From the NCBI GenBank assembly GCA_012961055.1, contig DUAA01000280.1, positions 1 to 8,526 of the forward strand: a stretch of DNA of 8,526 nucleotides. Reading direction: 5' to 3'. The notes below the pieces were generated by a model. It did no database searches. It was not told the origin of the DNA and was given only the letters and a program-made list of their open reading frames with translations. Both the position numbers and the translations under genes were made by a program. Source of the stretch: Nitrospinaceae bacterium. Its GTDB lineage: Bacteria > Nitrospinota > Nitrospinia > Nitrospinales > VA-1. This document shows positions 1 to 6,953 of this stretch, in pieces. Position 1 is the first letter of the stretch. The number at the start of each line of letters is the position of its first letter.

Positions 1-354
1 GAAATAAGAGAACAACTGCTGGAAGTCCTGGAAAAAGTTTCTTTTGATCGTATGGACATAGTGTTCGGATTTGCTAAGGCATGGGCAAGACAGACAGACC
101 AGCTTCAATCGGTATTAAACGAACTTTTAGGTTTAATTCGCGACCTGGCTCTTTATCGATCTGGTTGTGATCAATCAGATATCCAAAACAGGAGTTTGTC
201 GGCTATAATGATTCCTGTTGCAGAAACCCAAAGCCTGAAAACTTGGCTAGATCGATTCACCACCGTCCGTAATACCCAGATCGCCTTATCTGGCAACGCC
301 AACGCTCAATTGTTCCTAGAAAATATGTTTATAGAATGTTGTGAGGTCTCGTAA
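1..354 (+). CDS. holB: DNA polymerase III delta' subunit, C-terminal end (partial)
   Basis: Only the last 117 codons are present; the frame is already open at base 1, so the true start lies upstream, and the ATG at 52 is internal. The visible part is a helical segment that ends in a run reading N-A-N-A-Q-L-F-L-E-N-M, which matches the usual end of the clamp-loader collar domain of delta' (typically N-x-N-x-x-L-x-L-E). The AAA+ nucleotide-binding core would be outside the window. In the cell delta' is part of the clamp loader that places the beta sliding clamp on DNA. The identification rests on this C-terminal signature plus synteny: the next gene is a PSP1/RicT homologue 5 bp downstream, followed by metG and tatD, the order known around holB in Bacillus. 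Sequence alone would be weak evidence; the neighbourhood makes it fairly secure. Confidence 0.75.
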   Translation, partial: EIREQLLEVLEKVSFDRMDIVFGFAKAWARQTDQLQSVLNELLGLIRDLALYRSGCDQSDIQNRSLSAIMIPVAETQSLKTWLDRFTTVRNTQIALSGNANAQLFLENMFIECCEVS

Positions 355-359
355 AGTTA

Positions 360-1220
360 ATGAATACTAATGTTGTTGAAATTCCTAAAGACCCCCCCGC
401 CAAGCAACCAACCCGGTTTGTTATCGGTGTTCGAGTCCTGACCCAGATCAAGTCAACTCTATATAACCCCGGAGACTTAAAGCTAAAAGTAGGTACAACA
501 GTAATGGTCAACACCCAGCAAGGATTAAAGTTGGGTGTGATCGCCTCCAACAAAATTCCTGTTTTTCGTGAAAACAGGAAATATAACCGGATATTACGCA
601 TCGCCAACGACAACGATGTTCAGGCAGAAAATAGGCAGGCTCAAGAAGAAGAAAAGGCAAAAACTTTGTGCCTTGATAAAATTAAAGCACTGAAACTGCC
701 CATGAACCTCAGTCGAGTTGTACATCAGCCTAATATGAATAAAACGATATTTTTCTTCACGTCCGAAGGTCGAATAGACTTTCGTCAATTGATTCGGGAC
801 CTCGCTTCCAGACTGCGCCACCGCATTGAAATGAAACAGGTCGGAGTGCGTGACGAAGCCAAGGCCATAGGTGGTTATGGGTTATGCGGAGAAACACTTT
901 GCTGTTCCACTTGGCTCCCCGAATTCTCACCTGTGACCATCAAAATGGCCAAAAACCAAGGGCTCCCCCTCAATCCAAGTAAAATTTCTGGTGTCTGCGG
1001 AAGGCTCATGTGTTGCTTACAATATGAACACGAAAACTACAAAACTCTCGCCAAAAACCTTCCCAAAGTTAATAGCCAGGTCCAAACGCCTGATGGTCCC
1101 GGCCGGATTGTTAAAAATAAAATTCTGGAACAAAGTATAGTGGTTCTTTTAAAGGATGAAAGTAGAATCACCTATCATATCGACGAACTGCAAAAACTCA
1201 AAAATCCTCAACAACCCTGA
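360..1220 (+). CDS. ricT: PSP1/RicT (YaaT)-family cysteine-rich protein
   Basis: The 286-residue protein has the PSP1 C-terminal domain. Seen directly: a strand-rich N-terminal part (about 18-85), then a conserved core with two cysteine clusters, GLCGETLCC (C176, C181, C182) followed by a Trp, and GVCGRLMCCLQYE (C213, C218, C219). That double motif is diagnostic of the family. In Bacillus subtilis RicT works with RicA and RicF in a [4Fe-4S]-carrying complex that supports RNase Y-dependent RNA maturation; whether it does so here is inference, as no ricA or ricF is visible. Many Gram-negative genomes carry this gene beside holB without those partners. The ATG at 360 lies 5 bp after the holB stop; a GAGGT at 343-347 inside holB is the only Shine-Dalgarno-like stretch and is rather far. 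A run of seven C at 392-398 lies near the start, but the frame stays intact. Confidence 0.9.
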   Translation: MNTNVVEIPKDPPAKQPTRFVIGVRVLTQIKSTLYNPGDLKLKVGTTVMVNTQQGLKLGVIASNKIPVFRENRKYNRILRIANDNDVQAENRQAQEEEKAKTLCLDKIKALKLPMNLSRVVHQPNMNKTIFFFTSEGRIDFRQLIRDLASRLRHRIEMKQVGVRDEAKAIGGYGLCGETLCCSTWLPEFSPVTIKMAKNQGLPLNPSKISGVCGRLMCCLQYEHENYKTLAKNLPKVNSQVQTPDGPGRIVKNKILEQSIVVLLKDESRITYHIDELQKLKNPQQP

Positions 1221-1237
1221 ACCTGAAAAACCATTAC

Positions 1238-3160
1238 ATGCAACAAAATAAGTTTTATATCACCACCCCTATTTATTATGTGAACGATGTACCTCATATT
1301 GGTCATGCCTATACCACCATTGCGGCAGATGTTGTGGCCCGTTATAAACGTCTTGAAGGAGTGGAAGTTTTTTTTCTGACCGGCACCGATGAGCACGGGC
1401 AAAAAGTTCAGCAGGCCGCCAATGATCTGGGTGTGAATCCGCAGGAACATGTCGACAAACTGCATCAGAGATTCAAGGAACTCTGGATACGGCTCAATAT
1501 CTCCAACAGCGATTTCATCCGCACCACTGAGGACCGGCATAAGAATTTAGTCTGCAATATTTTGCAGGATCTCCACTCCAGAGATGAAATTTATAAAGAC
1601 AGCTATGAAGGCTGGTATTGCACCCCATGCGAAAGGTTCTGGACGGAAAAAGATCTGACCGGAGGAAACTGTCCGGAATGCAAACGCAAAGTGGACAAGA
1701 TCAAAGAACATAATTATTTTTTTCGCATGAGCAAATATCAGAAATGGCTGATAGATCGGATAAAAAACGATCCGCATTTTATTCTGCCTACTTCACGAAA
1801 AAATGAAGTACTCGGTTTTCTGGATAAACCGCTGGAAGATTTATGCATCTCTCGGCCAAAGTCCCGGCTGCCCTGGGGAATCCCTCTACCCTTCGATGAA
1901 GAATACGTGACCTATGTCTGGTTCGATGCGTTGATCAATTATATTTCTATCCACGGTTCTCTCGACGATATAAAAGCTTCCGGATTCTGGCCTGCCGATC
2001 ATAATATGGTAGGCAAAGACATTCTCACCACCCACGCAGTCTATTGGTGCACGATGCTGAAAGCCATTGGACTGGAACCGCCAAAAAATATTTTTGCGCA
2101 TGGCTGGTGGACGGTGAATGGACAAAAAATGTCTAAGTCTTTACAAAATGTTGTGGAGCCGAACCAGTTGATCGACATATTCGGAGTTGATGCCATTCGC
2201 TACTTCTTACTACGAGAAGTGCCTTTCGGACTGGATGGTGATTTCTCACACAAGGCCCTTATAGGCAGGATCAACAGTGACCTGGCAAATAACCTTGGCA
2301 ACCTGCTGAACCGAACCGTTAATATGATAGAGAAATATTTTAGTGGAGTTATTCCGACTCCAGCGACAGAAGGCCCGGAAGATAATCCATTAACCAAAAA
2401 GGCAGCAGAAGTAATTGCTGATGTGCGCAAACTTTATAACGAACTGGCTTATAACAAAATCCTGCAAAAGATCTGGGAACTGGTGGATACCACCAACCAA
2501 TACATCGTCAAAACCGGCCCATGGAATCTCGCAAAAACAGATGAAGGTAGAGAACGATTGAAAACGGTGATGTATAACTCTGCTGAGTCGCTACGCGTAT
2601 TAGGAGTATTGTTGAATCCGTTCATGCCACAAAGCACAGAATCTCTTATGAAACAATTGGGGGTTGATTTCTCCATCGCGGAACAAGGTATGAAGTCCAT
2701 AGATCAATGGGGTGGGATAAAATCTGGAAGCCAGACGCAAAAAGCCGATCAGTTGTTCCCAAGAATTGAAGACAAGCAAGTTGCAAAAATCCTTGATGAA
2801 CTTATAGAGTCTAAGGACAAGAAAAAAGACGATGGAGATCAAATCACCATTGATGAATTCATGAAAGTGGAACTGAGAACAGGTAAAGTTCTCGAAGCAG
2901 AAAAAGTCAAGAAATCTAAAAAACTCATCCAACTTAAAGTGGATATCGGAACCGAGGTCAGACAGATATTAGCTGGCATCGCTGAAAGCTATGAGCCAGA
3001 AGATCTCATTGGTCGAACAGTGATCATCGTTGCTAACCTCAAACCCGCTAAGTTGATGGGCATTGAATCGCAAGGCATGGTCCTGGCTGCCAGCAACAAT
3101 GGCACAATCCTGCTTGCAGGATTTGATCAGGAACCGGGACAAGGAATCCAGGTACGATGA
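1238..3160 (+). CDS. metG: Methionyl-tRNA synthetase with C-terminal tRNA-binding domain
   Basis: This cytoplasmic enzyme charges tRNA-Met with methionine using ATP. The 640-residue product shows the class I signatures: HIGH at residues 20-23 and KMSKS at 297-301. A zinc knuckle is formed by C128/C131 and C145/C148, a single CxxC...CxxC pair as in the Thermus/Bacillus-type enzymes. The helical anticodon-binding domain starts near residue 355 (N-N-L-G-N-L-L-N-R) and includes the conserved P428-W429. A lysine/aspartate-rich linker near 525-532 leads into a Trbp111-like OB fold (about 535-640), which in many bacteria dimerises the enzyme and raises tRNA affinity. Length is normal and all key residues are present, so it should be functional. 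It starts 17 bp after ricT without a clear Shine-Dalgarno sequence, and its stop overlaps the next start (ATGA), implying coupled translation. Confidence 0.97.
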   Translation: MQQNKFYITTPIYYVNDVPHIGHAYTTIAADVVARYKRLEGVEVFFLTGTDEHGQKVQQAANDLGVNPQEHVDKLHQRFKELWIRLNISNSDFIRTTEDRHKNLVCNILQDLHSRDEIYKDSYEGWYCTPCERFWTEKDLTGGNCPECKRKVDKIKEHNYFFRMSKYQKWLIDRIKNDPHFILPTSRKNEVLGFLDKPLEDLCISRPKSRLPWGIPLPFDEEYVTYVWFDALINYISIHGSLDDIKASGFWPADHNMVGKDILTTHAVYWCTMLKAIGLEPPKNIFAHGWWTVNGQKMSKSLQNVVEPNQLIDIFGVDAIRYFLLREVPFGLDGDFSHKALIGRINSDLANNLGNLLNRTVNMIEKYFSGVIPTPATEGPEDNPLTKKAAEVIADVRKLYNELAYNKILQKIWELVDTTNQYIVKTGPWNLAKTDEGRERLKTVMYNSAESLRVLGVLLNPFMPQSTESLMKQLGVDFSIAEQGMKSIDQWGGIKSGSQTQKADQLFPRIEDKQVAKILDELIESKDKKKDDGDQITIDEFMKVELRTGKVLEAEKVKKSKKLIQLKVDIGTEVRQILAGIAESYEPEDLIGRTVIIVANLKPAKLMGIESQGMVLAASNNGTILLAGFDQEPGQGIQVR

Positions 3161-4548
3161 TAATTGATACTCATGTACATGTCGATGCAGACGCATTTGA
3201 TGAAGACCGCGAAACCGTCATCGAACGGGCCCGTGAAAATGGAGTGCAATACATGGTCAATATCGGATGCGATATCAAAAGCAGTTACCGCTCCATGGAG
3301 TTGGCGGAACAATATGACTTCATATACGCCACCGCTGGCATCCACCCTCATGATGTCAAATCTATTGACGACAACACCTATTCCCACTTGAAACAACTGT
3401 TACGCCATCCGAAAGTCATCGCTCTCGGAGAAATCGGACTCGACTTCTTCAAAAACTATTCCCCACATGATGTCCAACGAACTCATTTTCGCCAACAAAT
3501 TAAGTTAGCGCGGGAGATGGATAAGCCCATCATTATTCATAGTCGAGATGCCAAAGAAGATACCCTAGCTATCTTGTCCGAGTTTTATCCCAAAGACCCG
3601 AATGCACATTCAGGAATATTCCACTGCTTTTCTGGAGATCAGGAGTTAGCCGACAAAGCTTTGGAGTTGGGGTTTTATATTTCGTTTTCCGGATCGGTAA
3701 CTTTTAAAAAAACTGAGGAATTGCGAGAGGTGGCTAAAACTATTCCTGCGGATAGACTGTTCGCCGAAACCGACTGCCCTTATCTGACTCCCGTTCCTCA
3801 TCGAGGAAAACGCAACGAACCGGCCTATGTGAACCACACCGCCGAAAAACTCGCAGAAATTCGTGGGCTGACCATTGAGGACGTGCAACGCACCATGTCG
3901 CTCAACTTTTTCCAATTGTTTGGCATCGGTGACAATGCTAAAACAGGAACCGTTTCTTATAAAATACGCAACTCGCTTTATCTCAATCTGACTCAACGAT
4001 GTACAGCAGATTGTGTCTTCTGTACCCGTTTGACAAAACCGGTTGTCCAAGGCTATGACCTAGCATTAAAACGGGAACCCACAGCACAAGAAGTTTGGGA
4101 ATCTATTGATGACATTAGAAATTATGAAGAAATTGTTTTCTGCGGCTTTGGTGAACCTACATTACGACTAAATGTCATCAAAGAGGTAGCACAAAAAATA
4201 AAAAATGCTGGAGGGCGCGTGCGGCTCAACACCAACGGGCATGGCAACGTCATCAACAAACGCAATATCCTGCCAGAGTTGTCAGGACTAGTAGATGAAA
4301 TCTCGGTGAGTCTGAATACGGATACTTCCGAAGCTTATGACGAAATCTGCCAACCTTTGCCCATGTTTCGCAACGGAATTTATGACAAGATCAAAGAGTT
4401 TATTGCCGAAGCTAAAAAGTATATTCCCGAAGTGCAAGCAACAATAGTCACGCACCAGAAAAACGTTGATGAAACTCAATGCGAAAACATCATCAATGAA
4501 GAATTCGGCGTAAAATATCGCGCACGAAGATACAACCTAGTGGGCTAG
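3157..4548 (+). CDS. tatD: TatD-family metal-dependent hydrolase fused to a radical SAM domain
   Basis: One uninterrupted 463-residue frame encodes two enzymes. Residues 1 to about 256 are a TatD nuclease/hydrolase with its metal ligands: H6-V-H8, E92 in GEIGLDFF, H128 in IIIHSRDA, H156 in HCFSG, and D206 in ETDCPYLTP. TatD proteins are Mg-dependent 3'-5' DNA/RNA exonucleases or D-aminoacyl-tRNA deacylase-like enzymes. After a short linker, residues about 268-463 form a small radical SAM domain with the cluster motif C282-x3-C286-x2-C289 and a GEP-type SAM-binding motif (G-F-G-E-P-T, 330-335). A TatD-associated radical SAM family, found fused or next to TatD, is known, but its reaction is not established to my knowledge. 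The gene overlaps metG by four bases (ATGA), so the two are translationally coupled. No frameshift or stop separates the halves, and all motif residues look intact. Confidence 0.95.
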   Translation: MIIDTHVHVDADAFDEDRETVIERARENGVQYMVNIGCDIKSSYRSMELAEQYDFIYATAGIHPHDVKSIDDNTYSHLKQLLRHPKVIALGEIGLDFFKNYSPHDVQRTHFRQQIKLAREMDKPIIIHSRDAKEDTLAILSEFYPKDPNAHSGIFHCFSGDQELADKALELGFYISFSGSVTFKKTEELREVAKTIPADRLFAETDCPYLTPVPHRGKRNEPAYVNHTAEKLAEIRGLTIEDVQRTMSLNFFQLFGIGDNAKTGTVSYKIRNSLYLNLTQRCTADCVFCTRLTKPVVQGYDLALKREPTAQEVWESIDDIRNYEEIVFCGFGEPTLRLNVIKEVAQKIKNAGGRVRLNTNGHGNVINKRNILPELSGLVDEISVSLNTDTSEAYDEICQPLPMFRNGIYDKIKEFIAEAKKYIPEVQATIVTHQKNVDETQCENIINEEFGVKYRARRYNLVG

Positions 4549-4563
4549 GCCACCAGGCGTGGC
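4549..4563 (+). other. Short hairpin just after the tatD stop
   Basis: GCCAC at 4549-4553 can pair with GTGGC at 4559-4563 around a five-base loop, starting on the base after the tatD-radical SAM stop. No T-run follows directly; the nearest (six T) lies about 35 bases downstream. It may stabilise the 3' end of the mRNA or be a weak attenuator, but it does not meet the usual terminator pattern, so transcription may continue into the DUF423 gene. Confidence 0.25.
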
Positions 4564-4642
4564 GCCAACATGCAGTCGCCTTATCTGGGAAACAAACTTT
4601 TTTCTCGGCTTCATAAAAGTAAGATGGCTAAAGGAATAACAA

Positions 4643-5089
4643 ATGAAAGACGCTAATAATTCAGTCATTGCTAATGAAAAAAATGCTCCTTCTACACGTA
4701 GCTGTTTAGGATGGATATCCTTGGGCGCAGGACTTGCAGGCTCAAGTGTCCTGCTCGGAGCATTCGGCGCACACTCTTTAAAGACCGTGTTGACTGAAAA
4801 AAAGCTCGCCACATTTCATACGGCTACAGACTACCTCGGCTATCATGCCATGGGCCTGATCGCCATTGGCATCCTGATGTTGGTTCTCAATAAAGAGATC
4901 CGAACCAAGTTAAAACGGTCTGCTCGCTGGATGAGCACAGGTATCCTTTTATTCTCGGGAAGTCTTTATGCCCTCGCTTTCGATGGACCCCGTTTTTTTG
5001 GTCCTATCACTCCTCTGGGTGGACTCTGTTTCATGGTCGGCTGGTTCACTCTTGCCTACAGCCTATTAAAATATTCTAAGACCAAATAA
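4643..5089 (+). CDS. DUF423 (YgdD-like) inner-membrane protein
   Basis: The 148-residue protein belongs to DUF423, a small family of integral membrane proteins without a known biochemical role (E. coli YgdD is a member). Family hallmarks visible are G-A-F-G-A-H (39-44), H68 in the second helix, F-S-G-S-L-Y (104-109), and the I-T-P-L-G-G loop (122-127) followed by G-W. Four hydrophobic segments fit transmembrane helices at about 22-44, 66-83, 97-115 and 120-141. The hydrophilic N-terminal 20 residues are a little longer than usual, but the ATG at 4643 is supported by a good Shine-Dalgarno AAAGGA at 4630-4635, seven bases upstream. It lies 94 bp after tatD on the same strand, so it may be the last gene of that unit or have its own promoter. 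Confidence 0.92.
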   Translation: MKDANNSVIANEKNAPSTRSCLGWISLGAGLAGSSVLLGAFGAHSLKTVLTEKKLATFHTATDYLGYHAMGLIAIGILMLVLNKEIRTKLKRSARWMSTGILLFSGSLYALAFDGPRFFGPITPLGGLCFMVGWFTLAYSLLKYSKTK

Positions 5090-5306
5090 AAAAAGACTGG
5101 TTACCCCGTACCTCTTCGTAGAAATAGCTTCAAGCGGGGAAGACTTCTGATTAAACGAAGGTCATTGCTTCCGCAATCAAGCAATCGAAATTTACAAAAA
5201 ACAGGTTACCAAAAAGCCAAGCAGGAAAAATCTGGTTTTTAAAAGTGGCAACCTGAAAGAAGGGGGACAATTCTTTATCAATTAAAAGAGCTTTTTCAGC
5301 AACCGG
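5090..5306. other. Convergent intergenic region with several inverted repeats
   Basis: No gene is seen in this 217-bp stretch between the DUF423 stop and the msrA stop. It holds one convincing terminator (listed separately) and several short complementary pairs. ATTGCTT (5164-5170) pairs perfectly with AAGCAAT (5179-5185); the first five bases can instead pair with GCAAT at 5173-5177. CTTCGT (5114-5119) complements ACGAAG (5155-5160), and CCCCG (5104-5108) complements CGGGG (5135-5139); these last two would cross, as in a pseudoknot. I could not assign it to a known RNA family. Confidence 0.4.
5196..5255 (-). terminator. Rho-independent terminator of the 6918-5307 operon
   Basis: Read on the - strand, CAGGTTGCCA (5255-5246) and TGGTAACCTG (5211-5202) form a ten-base stem with one mismatch, directly followed by six T (5201-5196). 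The 34-base interior can extend the helix with AAAAACCA against TGG-C-TTTT. It sits about 50 bp after the msrA stop, where a terminator is expected. On the + strand the same hairpin has no T-run after it, so it would work mainly leftwards. Confidence 0.6.
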
Positions 5307-5774
5307 CTAGTGACAGCTCCCCATCCCGCGTTTCTCTAAATATTTTTGGTGATAATCTTCGGCCATATAATATTCCGGGGCTGGGGTAATTTCGGTAACA
5401 ATGGCAGAATTAAAACGCCCCGATTTATCAGCCCTGTCCTTTGATACCTTGGCAGAGGCTTCCTGATCAGAAGAATGAAAATAAATTGCCGAACGATATT
5501 GGGTTCCCTTATCTGGTCCCTGCCGATTTAACGTTGTAGGATCATGACAACCCCATAACACATCGAGCAGTGCGTCATAAGAAACTATAGAAGGATCAAA
5601 TTCAACCTGAACCACTTCGGCATGTCCAGACTGTCCAGTACAAACATCTTCATAAGTTGGATTTTTGATTGACCCTCCCGTATAACCAACCGAAGTAGAT
5701 GTGACTCCTTTGGTTTTCTGAAAAGTCAGTTCCACGCCCCAGAAACAACCTGCGCCAAATGTAGCGACTGCCAT
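5307..5774 (-). CDS. msrA: Peptide-methionine (S)-S-oxide reductase
   Basis: MsrA reduces the S-epimer of methionine sulfoxide, free or in proteins, and so repairs oxidative damage. The 155-residue product has the catalytic motif G9-C10-F-W-G13, the G-H-A-E segment (50-53) with the conserved Glu, and the family's A-E-D-Y-H-Q-K-Y block near 138-145. The C-terminus reads G-M-G-S-C-H, so C154 is a candidate resolving cysteine; C45 and C76 are the other cysteines. There is no signal peptide, so it is probably cytoplasmic, and there is no fused MsrB domain. The start is set by a strong AAAGGAG at 5787-5781, six bases before the ATG. The gene begins 11 bp after ppiC ends, so the two are surely co-transcribed. 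Length is typical for a minimal MsrA. Confidence 0.97.
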   Translation of the reverse strand: MAVATFGAGCFWGVELTFQKTKGVTSTSVGYTGGSIKNPTYEDVCTGQSGHAEVVQVEFDPSIVSYDALLDVLWGCHDPTTLNRQGPDKGTQYRSAIYFHSSDQEASAKVSKDRADKSGRFNSAIVTEITPAPEYYMAEDYHQKYLEKRGMGSCH

Positions 5775-5780
5775 ATCGTT

Positions 5781-5787
5781 CTCCTTT
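5781..5787 (-). promoter_or_regulatory. msrA ribosome binding site touching the ppiC stop codon
   Basis: AAAGGAG read on the - strand is six bases upstream of the msrA ATG and shares two bases with the ppiC TAA (5788-5786). Ribosomes finishing ppiC therefore stop on the msrA binding site, which favours translational coupling. It also fixes the msrA start. Confidence 0.7.
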
Positions 5788-6064
5788 AGCTACGGTTGGT
5801 GATTTCTATCAAGTGATATCCGAAAGAAGTCTTAATGGGACCATGCACCACACCTACTTCTTCATTAAAAACAACCTTGTCAAATTCGGGAACCATCTGA
5901 CCGGGACCAAAGGAGCCAAGAGATCCGCCATCTCTCCCTGAAGGACAATCGGAATGTTGCTTAGCCATTTCACCAAAATTCGCTCCTTCTTCGATTTTCT
6001 TTTTTAAATCCTTACAGGCATCCTCAGATTTAACCAATATATGTCGAGCAGTTCCTTGAACCAT
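5786..6064 (-). CDS. ppiC: Parvulin-type peptidyl-prolyl cis-trans isomerase
   Basis: This 92-residue protein is a stand-alone parvulin domain, nearly the same size as E. coli PpiC (Par10), and should speed cis-trans isomerisation of prolyl bonds during folding. Seen directly: H8-I-L-V-K at the start, C40-P-S-G followed by a glycine-rich D-G-G-S-L-G, G-Q-M57-V-P-E-F61 and, near the end, F81-G-Y-H84. These match the paired histidines, cysteine and hydrophobic pocket residues of the parvulin active site. There is no signal peptide or membrane segment, unlike the SurA/PrsA-type parvulins, so a cytoplasmic location is likely. The start is supported by AAAGGGG at 6078-6072, seven bases upstream. 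The gene lies 17 bp after the membrane-anchored protein and 11 bp before msrA, in one operon. Confidence 0.96.
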   Translation of the reverse strand: MVQGTARHILVKSEDACKDLKKKIEEGANFGEMAKQHSDCPSGRDGGSLGSFGPGQMVPEFDKVVFNEEVGVVHGPIKTSFGYHLIEITNRS

Positions 6065-6081
6065 GAAAAAACCCCTTTCAA

Positions 6082-6918
6082 TTATTTTTGTCCATTATAA
6101 GTTCTATAATAATAACCCATAAGAATCAGGGCCATCAATGCTAAAACCGTAAAATGTGGCACGTATTTAATAGAATACCAACTGGGAGAAAAACGAACTA
6201 TAGCGTTGATCTCATTAGAGTAGTGTTTCAGCATTTCTGCGTATTCTACCATCAAGCGGACGGGAAAACGATCCTGCCTATGACCATCTTTACGAAAGAC
6301 TCTGACTTCAAAGCTCTTTTCTTCCCTTGCCTGCAGGGTAAACCCCATCACCCCCGAAAAATCATCTGTTTTTATTCCTGGAGGAAGTAGAAGCATCATT
6401 CTAATATTCTTAAGCGAATCCGATTGGTTTTTCAGAAACACCTTCAAAACGGAAGATTCCAAATCGGTTGTTGACTCCAGTCGCCCACCTACTTTGGACT
6501 CCACCTGCTCCTTGAAATAAAAGGAATCCGTAGCCAGAATCGATCGCTTCTTTCCTGACTTCGGCAGTGTCCAGTATTCCACCATAGCCGTCAGCGGATA
6601 CCTCCCCACGCGCATCACAGGCGGATGCTTATCATTTTCCAGAATAATGCTCTGCCCCGGATCTAGGCGCATAATCTTCGACATCATAGACACGGAGTGG
6701 TGAAAATGAAACATCGGGCGTACATGATACACGGGCTTGGAACCAGAATTCTTCAAATCTAATGCAAGCTTCACATTTCCAAAATCATCAACCTCGCTCC
6801 GGATAGAGACTTCCAGTGGCTGGGCCTGTAAACCACTCAGCGGCAGCCCCCAAGCCAAAATAGTTACTAAAACTAATAATGAAAGATTTTGGTTCAGTAA
6901 ATTAAACATAGAATCCAT
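6082..6918 (-). CDS. Membrane-anchored protein with two similar extracytoplasmic domains, function unknown
   Basis: I do not recognise a named family. The 278-residue protein has a hydrophobic N-terminal stretch (about 11-31) ending in L-Q-A, which fits a signal peptide cut near residue 32. A strand-rich exposed region follows, then a single hydrophobic segment at about 254-270 and a short tail: a type I membrane protein. The exposed region seems to be a tandem duplication. L-D-L-K-N-S-G (53-59) corresponds to V-F-L-K-N-Q-S (160-166), and R-Y-P-L-T-A-M-V-E-Y (106-115) to R-F-P-V-R-L-M-V-E-Y (217-226), a spacing of about 110. This suggests two immunoglobulin-like beta-sandwich domains of the CARDB/NEW3 kind; that fold is inference. 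It is first in the operon with ppiC and msrA. The start is uncertain: the ATG at 6918 has only a weak GGGTG upstream, and an ATG three codons on (6909) is equally possible. Confidence 0.8.
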   Translation of the reverse strand: MDSMFNLLNQNLSLLVLVTILAWGLPLSGLQAQPLEVSIRSEVDDFGNVKLALDLKNSGSKPVYHVRPMFHFHHSVSMMSKIMRLDPGQSIILENDKHPPVMRVGRYPLTAMVEYWTLPKSGKKRSILATDSFYFKEQVESKVGGRLESTTDLESSVLKVFLKNQSDSLKNIRMMLLLPPGIKTDDFSGVMGFTLQAREEKSFEVRVFRKDGHRQDRFPVRLMVEYAEMLKHYSNEINAIVRFSPSWYSIKYVPHFTVLALMALILMGYYYRTYNGQK

Positions 6919-6953
6919 TTTAACACCCGACTACGCATGTCCTGTAGTTTTCT

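Noticed and set aside
392..398. Run of seven C near the start of ricT, as a possible programmed frameshift or phase-variation tract
   Set aside because: The frame is intact on both sides, seven is short for phase variation, and no alternative frame product is sensible.
3646..4050. 134-codon - strand open frame opposite tatD
   Set aside because: It is the complement of a region with intact TatD and radical SAM catalytic motifs on the + strand, and there is no ribosome binding site or recognisable domain.
4570..4656. 28-codon + strand open frame between tatD and the DUF423 gene
   Set aside because: It has no Shine-Dalgarno sequence, overlaps the better supported DUF423 start, and has an unremarkable composition.
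5099..5210. Direct repeat GGTTACC at 5099-5105 and 5204-5210, considered as an attachment site or mobile element end
   Set aside because: It is only seven bases long, there is no transposase or integrase nearby, and the second copy is better explained as one arm of the terminator stem.
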